Source: Paenibacillus sp. 1011MAR3C5
GTDB lineage: Bacteria > Bacillota > Bacilli > Paenibacillales > Paenibacillaceae
DNA length: 64,000 nucleotides
NCBI RefSeq assembly: GCF_003591485.1
Contig: NZ_QZCF01000006.1
Span: 248,001 to 312,000, forward strand
Direction: 5' to 3'
Shown here in pieces: positions 25,287 to 35,297 of the stretch (position 1 is its first letter; each line of letters begins with the position of its first letter). Below the pieces are notes generated by a model. That model was not told the DNA's origin and made no database searches. It saw nothing but the letters and a program-made list of their open reading frames with translations. The translations under genes were made by a program, and so were the position numbers.

Positions 25287-25345
25287 AACACGCTCTCCCC
25301 TCGATGTGAAGCGTTTCTGCCGCGTCATGCTTATTTAAGTCATTG

Positions 25346-26405
25346 CTATTGCGCATCTCTCTTGGCAAATACCGTCCCAGGCATTGTCCATCGTTCGCAC
25401 AAGGACTCTCCCTCGATAACGAGACGTTCCCGCTCTATTCTCACAATGACAGGAATATCATTCAAATCATACCTGCCATCCGCTTTTGGAATCAGCTTCT
25501 TATGCACACCGCCCGGCGTGATGAGCACACCATTCTTAATGGCAATTTGCCGATTCAAGTGAGCGCTTACATAAATCCCATCGGCGTACACGCCGGTAGA
25601 GTGAAGACGGGTCTCCTCCCCCAACTGCAAAAAGGTACTTAATTCCCAGGTATATTGGTCCCATGCTCCATCGGTGATATCCACACCCAGCTTCCGATAA
25701 GGGAAGCTCTCATAGAGTCTGCCAGCCCATTGATCATAATCTCTTAGAAAAACCCTATAACCCTCTGCGCCTGCGGGTTTGTCCGCGTAATAAGGATTGT
25801 GACGATCTCTGGCCCATATTTGTTCCATAAAAGCTCTGCCGCGACTCTCCTCCATATAGTGAATCGTATCCTCCACCCGTTCCCGATAGTAAAAAACGAG
25901 AGCAGGATTCAATCCCTCGATAATCGAGTATATGCGGCTAATGAATAGCTGAAGCTGCCGGAACGATGCCCGGGCAAGAAGAAACGTGTAGATTTGAAAT
26001 TGAAAGATGCTGCTATCCAGCACGATGATCTCATCGGGCTTCTCTCTCTGCCTCTCTGCGAACAGCTCCCATTTGGCCAGCGCCGCGTCCATATATTCCT
26101 CCAGCGAGAAGTTCCAGACATCATATTGCTTGAGATGATCGTACGCTTCTTGTCCGAATTCATGGTCGTGATTCCATTCAATCTCCAGAAGGTCGAGGCC
26201 GACAACCTGCTTTCTTGCGACCTTCAACAACTCCATGGTCCCCTTGGTATGCGGGTATTTGCGCACGAATTGGCGGTATTCCTCCAAGGTTAATTGCGCC
26301 TCATAAAAAAACAACACGGGATAAGATGAGCCCCGAATTGGTGGACTTCCCTGTAGAGGGGAGTCCCTCCAGCATAATAAGTTTGGGCTTCGTTTGTTTT
26401 ATCAT
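25346..26405 (-). pseudogene. P-loop NTPase-like gene broken near its N-terminus
   Basis: An ATG at 26405 behind GGGGGAG opens a 34-codon frame with LIMLEGLPSTGKSTNSG, an intact Walker A motif, that stops at 26301. The rest, LFFYEAQLTLEEYRQFVRKY onward, continues for about 320 codons in another frame, from a GTG at 26317. Related proteins, as I recall them, carry about 20-25 more residues between these parts, so a small deletion with frameshift is likely. The downstream part is intact, and a short protein without Walker A could still be made. Its role is unknown; the nearby sensor kinase starts 59 bases downstream. Confidence 0.65.
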
Positions 26406-26497
26406 AGGACCGCTCCCCCTTTAAATCCAATACTATCATATAGGCAAATGATGCAATGCTCCTAAAATAACTTAAAATATGTAAAACCGCCGCGCAT

Positions 26498-26528
26498 AAA
26501 AAAAGACCCCGACCATTGGTTCGGGGCC
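26498..26528 (-). terminator. Terminator after the amylopullulanase gene
   Basis: On the minus strand GGCCCCGA pairs with TCGGGGTC, followed by seven T residues. It lies about 50 bases after the stop. Confidence 0.93.
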
Positions 26529-26577
26529 TGCTCTATTCGGAAGTGGCGAACGTCAAATTGCGCCGTCCAGCATCCGT

Positions 26578-29500
26578 TTAATTGCGAATGTTCAGCATGT
26601 TGTAGATCGCTTGCGCGCTCTCTGCGCGCGTCAGATTCTCCTGCGGGGCGAAGCGTCCGCCTGTGCGTCCTTGCACGAGACCAAGCTCGGCAGCTGCAAT
26701 GACATCCTCCCGTGCCCAATCGCTTACCTGGCTCTGATCGGCGAAGGATGGCACGTCCTTGGATGCCACCTTGGCTTCCATTGCGCGATAAGCACGGAGC
26801 AGCATGACCGCCATCTCTTCACGAGTGATTGCGTCATTCGGCGCAAACCGCTCCTCAGCGCGGCCCGTTACAATGCCAAGACGGAAGGCAGCTTCCGCAT
26901 ATGGCGCGTACCAGGCATCGCGAGGCACATCGGCGAAGACGCCTGTCGCAGGCTTCTTGCCCGCTTCCGCATCCAGCGCCCGTACGAGCATCGTCGCGAA
27001 TTGCGCGCGCGTCACTTGGACTTCCGGCGCGAACTGCTTGCTGTTCATGCCTTCAATTATGCCCTTCACAGCCAGAGACTTAATGGCCTGCGCACCCCAG
27101 TGGCTGCTTGGCACATCGGTGAAGCTGCGGTCGGCCTCCAGCACGCCGTACATGCTGAAGTGATTCAGCTTCGCCGTCATGACTCCGGCTTGAAGACTTC
27201 CGCCGACATAAGTTGCCATGCCATCCTCGCTGATCAAGTAGACTCCGCTTAGCTCGCCATTGATGCCTGCTTCTACGGCAAAGGTGACCGTCACAGGCTC
27301 CTCGAACTGTGATAGCACGCCAACCTCGTTGTTGCCTTGCAGCAGAGAGATGCGGAACGCATAAGCGGTCGAGCCTTGCTTGAACGACCAGCCTTCCCGG
27401 TCCTGTTTGCTCAGCAGCGCATCAAGCTCTTGGTCCGTCAGCGGCTTCGCCTGAAACCGGATAACTGTATGCTCAGCCGAACCGCCCGCAGGCAGAAGCG
27501 CTGTCGCTGCGGCCAGCACTTCATTCGGCAGCAGGACAGTCAGTCCGTCGGCTGCCAGTTCCAGATCGCGGTCTCCCAGCAGCTTGGCAGCCTGCAAGGG
27601 TAGGATAGCGGAGGTGTTGCCGTTGGATAGTTTTACAGTTGTTTTGCCGTCTGCTCCAGTCGTAAGGGCGCTATCCGGGATCACGTCCGCTCCCGGCCCT
27701 TGCGGGATCTCCACAACCGGATCGCCGCCGCCTTGCTGCGGAGGCTTCGGCGAGATGCCGCTTAGAATCGCAGTACCTCCGTCCGCTCTTCCCGGAAGCC
27801 CAATAGCAACGGTGCGGTTTGCCGAGACTATATACGTCTCGCCGCTATATTCATCCACTGCCTTTGTACCCGGCACGAATGGAACAGGCAGCGTTACGGC
27901 TACCGCTTCTTCAGCCGTATTAATGGCCGTTACAATATTGTCATGGCCGTATTTCTTGTTGAATGCCAGATAACCCAGCTCATCCGAGCCTGCCAGCTTC
28001 GTGCGGTCGCCCTTGGCGTAGAGCTTCGAATACTTCGCCCGAATGTTGAGCAGCTTTGTATAATGCTCATGCAGCTTATGCTCTTCGTCCAGACGATCCC
28101 ATGGCATATCCCCACGGTTCTCGCTGAATTGGCCTTGGCTCATATCTCGTGCGTTCGCGCCAGAACGACCGAGCTCCTCACCATAGTAGATGACCGGCAT
28201 GCCCTTCGCCGTAATTTGCAGCGCGGCTGCAATCATCAGCTTGCTCTTGTCGCCCTCCACGTAATGGGACAGGAAGCCGTCCTCATCGTGGCTGCTCAGA
28301 AATTGCGCCATCATCCTCGTATTCGACAGCTTCGATTCACGGTCTTGCAGATAAGCGTCCACCGCGTCGATGCTGCCATTCGCGAAGTTTTTCGCTTGCA
28401 CCTTGAAGCCGAAGTCGAGTAGCGCATCCATCTGGCCGCTCTCCAGCATGCCGCCGTCACCCTCTACCGTGCCGCCAAAGTATTCGCCAAGCAGCTTGAA
28501 GCTTGGATCGATAGCGGTCAGCGCGTTTTTGAATGCGACCCAAGTCGTCGTCTCCACATGCTTCACCGTATCGACACGGAAGTAATCGATAGTGTCGCCG
28601 CGATCCGTTCTGGCTCGCTCCAGCCAGCCCGTCTGCCATTCGATAATCTGCTCGCGTACGTCGGCATTCTCCGTCATGAAGTCCGGCAGACCGTCGAGCT
28701 CGCCTTTGATCGGATTAATGCCCGCCGACAAGCCGTTCGTGCGCAGCATATCCTGAAAGCGCGCTTTGTCCTCCTCCGTTACGCCTGCTTGATTATCTTC
28801 AAGCTTCAGGCCATAGCCCGTATGATTCAGGACGACGTCGACCATGATTTTGATGCCGCGGTCATGCGCCTTCTCAATCAGCTCCTTGAAGGTCTCGATA
28901 TCGCCCAGATGCTCGTCGAGCTTCGTGAAGTCTTTTGCCCAATAGCCGTGATAGCCATATTGCTTGCCGCCGAAGCCAGCCCCCTGGTTGAAATCGATAT
29001 TGTCCACGATTGGCGTAATCCAGAGCGTATTGATACCCAGCCCATCCAGGTAGTCGAGCTTGTCGATCAAGCCTCTGAAGTCGCCGCCATGGTAGGCCTC
29101 CAGATGCGACTTGTCTGCGTTGATGTTGTTCGTCGCGTCTCCGTCATGGAATCGGTCGGTCAGCAGGAAGTAGATGCGCGACTCCTCCCAATCGAAATCA
29201 AGGTCTCCTGCGAACGTTCTCGGCTTGACGGTCACTTGTATGCGCTGTGTATACGCATTGCCGTACTGGTCGACCAGCGTCACAGGGATTGTCTTCACGC
29301 CCGCGGTTACCGATTGGTTGACGGCAATGGTATGTGCCATGGCCTCTACATTGAACGGCGCCTTGGCTGCCCCGCCCAGCGCGGTCAAATCCATATAGCC
29401 CTCGCGGAATGCCAGCGGCTCCGTACTAGATGCGCTGATGCGAAGCACAGCATTCTCGTTGTAATGTATGGAACCTGGCTGAATGCTGCCCGATAGGGTG

Positions 29501-32500
29501 ACAGCCGGCTTCCTATACACGACTTCCGACTTGCCGTCCTGCGTATTCGTCGGGTCGCCTACTTCTACAGTCGCGCCATCCTTTGTAACCAGATAGCTGT
29601 ATTCATAGCTGCCTGGAGATACTTTCTGAAGCGTATAAGTAAACCATTCCTTGGATTCGTCGTAAGCCATATCGTACGACCTGCCGCCGATCTTCACCTG
29701 AACGCCTTCGATAGTATCCATTAGCCCTTTGCTGAAAAGGCTGGCATCGCGATAACGGAACGTCATATTCCCGTCATGCAGGTAAGGACCATAGATGGAC
29801 GGGAATACGTCCAGCTCGCCGACCATGCTGTGCACGTTTACTTTCATGTAGCGGTCGCCTTCCGTCAGCGGAATAACGCGGTCATAGGATATGTCTTGCT
29901 TCGCCGTATTCCAGTCTGTGCCTTTGCGAAGGACAAAACCGACGCCAATGGCATCATCATGCACTTCAATGGTGGCAGTGGCGATCCCATTCTCTACTTG
30001 ATCGAACAGTATTTCGTCATCTTGCACACCAGTGTTCCAAACCCAGATGTTCCAGTCCTTATAATCTCCATCAGGACGGATATAGTTGAATTGAAGCGTT
30101 CGAACCGTATCCGGCTCAGTGACTTCGATCTGCACCGCAGCCTGGAAGCCCTTGTATTCCACCGTAATCGTCGCGCGCCCCGGGCTGACTGCCTTGATGA
30201 TGCCTGCCGCAGTAACGGTCGCTACAGATGGCTTATCGGAGACGAAGCTTGCTCCGCTCTTCACCTTCTCACGGCTTCCGCCCTCGTACTGAGCGTACAC
30301 CGAAATCGTATGGCTGGCATCGGCCCTTAGCGTCTGCTTGCTGCTGTCCAGTTGAATCGCTACAAGCGCCTGTGCCGCCGCATTCATGCGGATAACGACC
30401 GCGCTTAGCGGATCGATCGTCAGCGTCTGCTTCGTTAGCGCAAAGCCCGACGGATCAGATACGGCTGTGGTACCGGCTTCATCGTTATCAACAATGACCG
30501 TGCCGCCCGTCAAGTCAGTCGGAAGCGTCAGCGTTCTGCTCTCGTCGTCTGCATTGACGAAAACATAGTAATGGCCCGTTCCATCCATTGCGATATTCTT
30601 GTAGCCAATTAGAAGATCGGTGTCCCCGATCTCCGGAGCGTCGATCAATGTGACGTTGGAGTTCACCAAGTCCTGATCGCCCAATCGGAACGCGTCCGTC
30701 TGTCTGCGAAGCTCAATCAGGCCTTTCGTATATTCGCTTGTCACATGATTGACCGGATAAGCCGTCTCATCGGTTGCCTTCGTCCAGTCGAACATGTTGA
30801 TCGCATCCGACGAATCATAGGAGTCATGAACGAAATAGCCGAACACCTCGCCGTTCTGATCCTCCAGCGCGTGGTACTTGTGCTCCGGCGTCCCCGGCGC
30901 CAGCCACTGCTTCGTACGACCATACTCCTGACCAGCGTGAAGGAATGCCGTTCCCTGCGACGTCAAGACGAGCAGATTCCCCAGACGAATGCGCTGGTGA
31001 ATCTCCAGATCGTTTTCCTTAATGGCAGGATCTTTCTTGATCGATTGTGCAATGACGTCGTACAACGGCAGATTATCATGCGCCTCAATGTACGGCACAA
31101 TATCGCCCGGATCATCGACAGCCGTATTGCTTGGCTGGCCTTTAATATTGTTCAGGATGGTCTGGATGCTTCTGGCCCCGCCTGTAATGAACCGCGGTTC
31201 GCCCTCGGAACCATAGCCGGACTTCAGCTCATTGCGGATCTCGTCGGAGAATACGCCGACATCATCCGTCTTATCCATCCAATCCTGATCGGCACCCATG
31301 CCGGCAAGCGATGGATCAGCTTCATGCCCTGCGAATGTGCGCCAGCCCTCTCCGATAAAAAGCGCGTTCGGATTCAGCTCAGCCGCCGCATCGTACGCCT
31401 TCTGAACGGCTGGATACGTCGCATCGCCCATCATGTCCCAGCGCATGCCGTCGATTTTGTATTCATCGAACCAATATTTCACGGAATCCACCATCAGCTT
31501 CTCGGCCATCGTGTGGTTGGTTGCCAGGTTGTTGCCGAAGCCTCCGATGAACGTGCCGTCAGGCCGCTGGAAAGCATAATAGTTCGGTACGATGTCATGC
31601 AAGAAATCGGACTTTGCCATATGCGTGTAGACTACGTCCAGCACAACGCCCATACCCGCCTCATGAATCGCATGGATCAGCTCTTTCAGTTCCTTGACGC
31701 GAAGCTCAGGGTCCTTCGCATTCTCGGAATACGCGCCGTCCGGCGAGAAGTAGCTGTGCGGGTCGTAACCCCAGTTGTATTCATTGTCCCTGGCGGAATA
31801 ATCAAGCTCGCGGGTATCCATAGCCGCTTCATCACCGTAGTACCATGCCATAACCGGCAGCAGCTGAATATGCGTTACCCCTAACGACTGGATATACGGC
31901 AGCTTGTCGATAAACGCCTTGTACGTGCCCCAGCGTGAATGCAGATCGCCTTCGATGGACGGATCGGAGGTGAAGTCGCGAATATGCGCCTCCCATATAA
32001 CCGCATCCTCGCGTTGCCCGTAGCCGTCGATGGATGCATAGCCGAAGCCGGACGGGCTCGTGCCGCTCAGATCAATAATCGCCGCCTTGCCCACGGTATC
32101 GCCGTCCGGGCCTGCCTCGCCTTTCGTATTGACGCGGAACTCGGCCATTGATTTGGCGTACGGATCAAGCACTTGCTTCGTCACGCCGTCATTCGTCACT
32201 TCGTATTGATAATAATAGCCGCGCAGGTCGGTGACCGAGCCGCCGGACAAATCGCTTGGCGCCACTGTCGCAGACCATACGCCATAATCGCCTAATGTCA
32301 GTTCTGCCGTGCCCATAAGCTTTGCTGCATCGTTTTTGTCGTAGAAATACACGGCCACCTCGCTTGCCTTAGGCGCCCACAGCTTCAGCGTCACGCTGCC
32401 GCCATGATACGTTGCGCCAAGATCGTTACCGTTGTAGGCATACTTATGGTCAATCAGTCTCCAACCCACATTTGCCGCAACCGTTCTTCCCTCGTAGGTT

Positions 32501-33807
32501 ACAGACAACGGCGCCAGCTCCAGGTCAACATTCCCGGACAGCGCAAGCTGTACCGTTGTCTGACTGGTAACCGCAGCCATTGAGGCTGTTAACGGATCTC
32601 CGTTCTTATCTTCTATCGTGACCGATTGGAGCAAGCCCTCTGCTTGCATGCCTTCTGTCGTCGTAAAGCCTAACAGCAATTCGTTATCCGATACGATCTC
32701 GGCCGATACAATCGCTTTAACCACCTCGCCGGTCGGCGAGGAATAGACCTTATCGTCGCCTTGCTTAATCCAGATCTGGTTGTTCGCAACCGATGACAGC
32801 ACAACCGACTTATCGCCGCCATCCTTCTCTCCCGTCGTGCGATGTACGATGAGGAAACCAACCTTAGTTGAATCGTCTGCAAGCGGCACATCGACATAAG
32901 CGCCATAGCTGTCCCGCTTATCCGCAGGGAAAGCTGTCGCGCCGGACGGCCAGTCCGCCGATGGTGACGCTACATGATCCCATAGCCATAGGCCGAAGCC
33001 GTCGTAGCTTTGATCCCCGCGCTGATAGTGAATCCGCAGATGCCCATCCGGTACCGGGTCCGCATCGGGATCAACCGGTACGTGATAAAGAGCATTCACT
33101 TCATGCGTCGCCCCGTCGTACGTGAACGTAACCGGCAGTTCTTCCGGCAACGCAAGCACCGCGTTCATGCCAGGGTAAGCTGCTGATGTATCCCAGCTAT
33201 CGCCGAGTATAACCTTGTACTCGTAGTTGCCGCCAGGAAGTGTCGCAACCGCTTCATACACACCGTTGTAATCTTCATCCGTCAGCAAAAGCGATGCATC
33301 AGCCGGGCTCCAATTGACCGCATCGCCGAGCGCCGTCTGCAGGTCGCCCACCATTCTCGGCGCCTGCACTTGCGGCAGCGGCGAGTAATAGGTCGAATCC
33401 GCAATTTTCCGGGTGGTATGATTGTAGTAGAACGTAACTTCCGTCTCTTCATCGAGATGAAGCACAATATTGCCGCCATCCTCTACTCCAGCCGGATTCG
33501 TATAGCTGCCGAAGCCATAGCTTTCGTCCCATGTGCCGTTCAACGCTACCTTGTACGAATAATCTCCAGCAGGCAGCGTTCCGGTAAGCCGATATTCGCC
33601 TCCCCCCGCATAAGTCATTGCCGTTTCATCCGATGATGGGTCCCAGTCACCGGCAGCGCCAAGCGCTGTCTGCAGCGTACCCGCCAATGTCACCTTGCCG
33701 GGCAGCTCATCGCTTGCCTGTATGGGCGGTATGCCCATCGTTGTCCAGGTCAGCGCAGCGATCAAAACCATCGCCATCAGCCTTCTGAACTTGCTTCTCA
33801 TAGCCAT
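26578..33807 (-). CDS. Surface-anchored amylopullulanase with two GH13 catalytic domains and three SLH domains
   Basis: A 2409-residue secreted enzyme. In order: signal peptide (1-31), two X25-like modules (37-135, 150-240), CBM41 (256-355), a linker, CBM48 (470-540), and a pullulanase GH13 domain (about 600-1050) with YNWGYDP, nucleophile D791 in GMRWDMMGD, acid/base E820 in FIGEGW and H910-D911. Then come a Big2 Ig-like module (1148-1230), a second CBM41 (1237-1340), beta modules, and an alpha-amylase GH13 domain (about 1543-1980) with nucleophile D1746 in FRVDTVKH, E1775 in GEYFG and H1840-D1841. A mixed region and SLH repeats (2227-2270, 2291-2333, 2353-2396) end the protein. All six catalytic residues are present, so it should cut both alpha-1,6 and alpha-1,4 bonds of starch or pullulan at the wall. 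GGGGA precedes the ATG. Confidence 0.95.
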   Translation of the reverse strand: MAMRSKFRRLMAMVLIAALTWTTMGIPPIQASDELPGKVTLAGTLQTALGAAGDWDPSSDETAMTYAGGGEYRLTGTLPAGDYSYKVALNGTWDESYGFGSYTNPAGVEDGGNIVLHLDEETEVTFYYNHTTRKIADSTYYSPLPQVQAPRMVGDLQTALGDAVNWSPADASLLLTDEDYNGVYEAVATLPGGNYEYKVILGDSWDTSAAYPGMNAVLALPEELPVTFTYDGATHEVNALYHVPVDPDADPVPDGHLRIHYQRGDQSYDGFGLWLWDHVASPSADWPSGATAFPADKRDSYGAYVDVPLADDSTKVGFLIVHRTTGEKDGGDKSVVLSSVANNQIWIKQGDDKVYSSPTGEVVKAIVSAEIVSDNELLLGFTTTEGMQAEGLLQSVTIEDKNGDPLTASMAAVTSQTTVQLALSGNVDLELAPLSVTYEGRTVAANVGWRLIDHKYAYNGNDLGATYHGGSVTLKLWAPKASEVAVYFYDKNDAAKLMGTAELTLGDYGVWSATVAPSDLSGGSVTDLRGYYYQYEVTNDGVTKQVLDPYAKSMAEFRVNTKGEAGPDGDTVGKAAIIDLSGTSPSGFGYASIDGYGQREDAVIWEAHIRDFTSDPSIEGDLHSRWGTYKAFIDKLPYIQSLGVTHIQLLPVMAWYYGDEAAMDTRELDYSARDNEYNWGYDPHSYFSPDGAYSENAKDPELRVKELKELIHAIHEAGMGVVLDVVYTHMAKSDFLHDIVPNYYAFQRPDGTFIGGFGNNLATNHTMAEKLMVDSVKYWFDEYKIDGMRWDMMGDATYPAVQKAYDAAAELNPNALFIGEGWRTFAGHEADPSLAGMGADQDWMDKTDDVGVFSDEIRNELKSGYGSEGEPRFITGGARSIQTILNNIKGQPSNTAVDDPGDIVPYIEAHDNLPLYDVIAQSIKKDPAIKENDLEIHQRIRLGNLLVLTSQGTAFLHAGQEYGRTKQWLAPGTPEHKYHALEDQNGEVFGYFVHDSYDSSDAINMFDWTKATDETAYPVNHVTSEYTKGLIELRRQTDAFRLGDQDLVNSNVTLIDAPEIGDTDLLIGYKNIAMDGTGHYYVFVNADDESRTLTLPTDLTGGTVIVDNDEAGTTAVSDPSGFALTKQTLTIDPLSAVVIRMNAAAQALVAIQLDSSKQTLRADASHTISVYAQYEGGSREKVKSGASFVSDKPSVATVTAAGIIKAVSPGRATITVEYKGFQAAVQIEVTEPDTVRTLQFNYIRPDGDYKDWNIWVWNTGVQDDEILFDQVENGIATATIEVHDDAIGVGFVLRKGTDWNTAKQDISYDRVIPLTEGDRYMKVNVHSMVGELDVFPSIYGPYLHDGNMTFRYRDASLFSKGLMDTIEGVQVKIGGRSYDMAYDESKEWFTYTLQKVSPGSYEYSYLVTKDGATVEVGDPTNTQDGKSEVVYRKPAVTLSGSIQPGSIHYNENAVLRISASSTEPLAFREGYMDLTALGGAAKAPFNVEAMAHTIAVNQSVTAGVKTIPVTLVDQYGNAYTQRIQVTVKPRTFAGDLDFDWEESRIYFLLTDRFHDGDATNNINADKSHLEAYHGGDFRGLIDKLDYLDGLGINTLWITPIVDNIDFNQGAGFGGKQYGYHGYWAKDFTKLDEHLGDIETFKELIEKAHDRGIKIMVDVVLNHTGYGLKLEDNQAGVTEEDKARFQDMLRTNGLSAGINPIKGELDGLPDFMTENADVREQIIEWQTGWLERARTDRGDTIDYFRVDTVKHVETTTWVAFKNALTAIDPSFKLLGEYFGGTVEGDGGMLESGQMDALLDFGFKVQAKNFANGSIDAVDAYLQDRESKLSNTRMMAQFLSSHDEDGFLSHYVEGDKSKLMIAAALQITAKGMPVIYYGEELGRSGANARDMSQGQFSENRGDMPWDRLDEEHKLHEHYTKLLNIRAKYSKLYAKGDRTKLAGSDELGYLAFNKKYGHDNIVTAINTAEEAVAVTLPVPFVPGTKAVDEYSGETYIVSANRTVAIGLPGRADGGTAILSGISPKPPQQGGGDPVVEIPQGPGADVIPDSALTTGADGKTTVKLSNGNTSAILPLQAAKLLGDRDLELAADGLTVLLPNEVLAAATALLPAGGSAEHTVIRFQAKPLTDQELDALLSKQDREGWSFKQGSTAYAFRISLLQGNNEVGVLSQFEEPVTVTFAVEAGINGELSGVYLISEDGMATYVGGSLQAGVMTAKLNHFSMYGVLEADRSFTDVPSSHWGAQAIKSLAVKGIIEGMNSKQFAPEVQVTRAQFATMLVRALDAEAGKKPATGVFADVPRDAWYAPYAEAAFRLGIVTGRAEERFAPNDAITREEMAVMLLRAYRAMEAKVASKDVPSFADQSQVSDWAREDVIAAAELGLVQGRTGGRFAPQENLTRAESAQAIYNMLNIRN

Positions 33808-33828
33808 GCATTAGTCCCCTTTCCTTGC

Positions 33829-33840
33829 GCAAACGTTTGC
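33829..33840. promoter_or_regulatory. LacI/CcpA-type operator next to the amylopullulanase start
   Basis: The perfect palindrome GCAAACGTTTGC lies 22 bases upstream of the start codon, within the leader. It fits a cre-like or MalR-like site. Confidence 0.65.
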
Positions 33841-33912
33841 ATTTTACGCAAAATAAAAACAAACGAACCCAAGTATCGAAATCCGGCCTGCTCAAAATGG
33901 CAAAAATCAACT

Positions 33913-33926
33913 TGAAAGCGTTTGCT
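33913..33926. promoter_or_regulatory. Consensus cre box upstream of the amylopullulanase gene
   Basis: TGAAAGCGTTTGCT matches TGWAARCGYTWNCW at all 14 positions, about 106 bases upstream of the start. CcpA repression by preferred sugars is expected. Confidence 0.8.
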
Positions 33927-34024
33927 TAACGTCATTTTAAGCTCTGAAATAAAGCGCTGTCAATCCTTTTATCATCCTGTTTGGGCTCAGGAAGCAAAAA
34001 CACACAACTTCTTGCCGCAATGGT

Positions 34025-34037
34025 AACGTTTGCGCAA
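34025..34037. promoter_or_regulatory. Third operator-like repeat in the intergenic region
   Basis: AACGTTTGCGCAA is the exact inverse of TTGCGCAAACGTT at 33825-33837, which covers most of the first palindrome. The 13-base motif thus occurs twice, in opposite orientation 200 bases apart, suggesting one LacI-family regulator binding two sites. The 358-base gap holds these sites and no gene. Confidence 0.6.
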
Positions 34038-34165
34038 CGATGTAAAAAGACGCTTAAAGGAGTGGACTCTTCTAGAATGAATGGAAATATAGTACATTTT
34101 AGAAAGCGCAAAGGGGACCTCACCATTCGTCCCACTACATGCTTGCTTAGGAGGCCATTCATCCC

Positions 34166-35227
34166 ATGTTCAAAAAAACCATCAAGTGGCTGCTCTGGAT
34201 TGTACTCATTCCTGTCACTCTGCTAGCCGCGTTCCTCATCTATGCCACTCTAGCTGACTATAAGCCGCCTGCCCAGGTCAAGCTCTCGAATGAGAACCAG
34301 CAAAGCAATATCATCAAGCACGGAGAGCCGTTCAAGATTACGACCTTCAATATCGGCTATGCCGGCCTGGACCGGGGGCAAGACTTCTTCATGGACGGCG
34401 GAACAGGATCGAGAGCAGCCAGCAAGGAGCAGACAGAGGCCAATTTGGAATCGGCAATCGGCTTTCTAAGTGAGTCCAACTCTGAGCTTATTCTGCTGCA
34501 GGAGGTTGACCGGAAGTCCTCGCGCAGCTACAAAATCGACGAGGCTCAGCGCATGGGCAATAGCCTGCAAGACTATGATCAGACCTTTGCCTATAACTAT
34601 AAGGTGCCGTGGGTGCCCGTTCCCTTGACGCAGCCGATGGGTGCGGTGAATAGCGGACTGCTCACACTGTCTGCCTTCGCAGCCAGCTCCCATACCCGCT
34701 TCGATCTCCCGGGCAAGGAGAGCTGGCCTGTACAGCTCTTCGAGCTGGATCGCGGCTTCATCGAGAGCAGGCTGCCTGTTGATAACGGCAAAGAGCTTGT
34801 CCTTGTAAACCTGCACTTATCCGCCTTCGATAAAGGAGGCCGAATTCGCAAGCAGCAGCTCGACTTCTTAGGAGGTTATCTGGAGCAAGAGGATAATAAG
34901 GGGAACTACATCATTGTTGGCGGCGACTGGAACCATTCCCTGCCGACTACCGACCCGGAAGCTTTCCCCGCGCAGCAAGAGTGGCCGGAGTGGCTGCAGC
35001 CGTTCCCGGAGACATTCGGGCCTGACGGCTACCAGTGGGCAGTCGATCCATCGGTGCCTACCGTCCGCACGCTTGACGCCGCCTATGAGGAAGGCGTGAA
35101 TTTCCTGGCGGTCATCGACGGCTTCTTCGTCTCGTCTAACGTCGAGATTGTGCAGGTTGCAGGCACGTCCCTGGCCTTCGGGCACAGTGACCATAATCCA
35201 GTGACGGGGACGTTTGTATTACAGTAA
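34166..35227 (+). CDS. Endonuclease/exonuclease/phosphatase-family protein, membrane-anchored
   Basis: The 353-residue protein has one N-terminal membrane helix (WLLWIVLIPVTLLAAFLIYAT), then an EEP fold: FKITTFNIGYAG, LILLQEVDR (metal glutamate), VLVNLHLSAFDKGG, IIVGGDWNHSL and a final FGHSDHNPVTGTF with the catalytic Asp-His. All EEP core motifs are present, so it should be an active Mg-dependent phosphodiesterase or phosphatase on the outer face of the membrane. The substrate is unknown. AGGAGG precedes the ATG by 10 bases. The gene diverges from the amylopullulanase. Confidence 0.87.
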   Translation: MFKKTIKWLLWIVLIPVTLLAAFLIYATLADYKPPAQVKLSNENQQSNIIKHGEPFKITTFNIGYAGLDRGQDFFMDGGTGSRAASKEQTEANLESAIGFLSESNSELILLQEVDRKSSRSYKIDEAQRMGNSLQDYDQTFAYNYKVPWVPVPLTQPMGAVNSGLLTLSAFAASSHTRFDLPGKESWPVQLFELDRGFIESRLPVDNGKELVLVNLHLSAFDKGGRIRKQQLDFLGGYLEQEDNKGNYIIVGGDWNHSLPTTDPEAFPAQQEWPEWLQPFPETFGPDGYQWAVDPSVPTVRTLDAAYEEGVNFLAVIDGFFVSSNVEIVQVAGTSLAFGHSDHNPVTGTFVLQ

Positions 35228-35234
35228 CGGAGCT

Positions 35235-35265
35235 AAAGGGTGCCATACAAGGCGCCCTTTCTTTG
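35235..35265. terminator. Terminator between EEP protein and WYL regulator genes
   Basis: AAAGGG-GCC pairs with GGC-CCCTTT around ATACAA with one internal mismatch, followed by CTTTG. It can work for both converging genes. Confidence 0.8.
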
Positions 35266-35297
35266 TCCCTTCCATGCCCAACCTACAGAAAACACCA

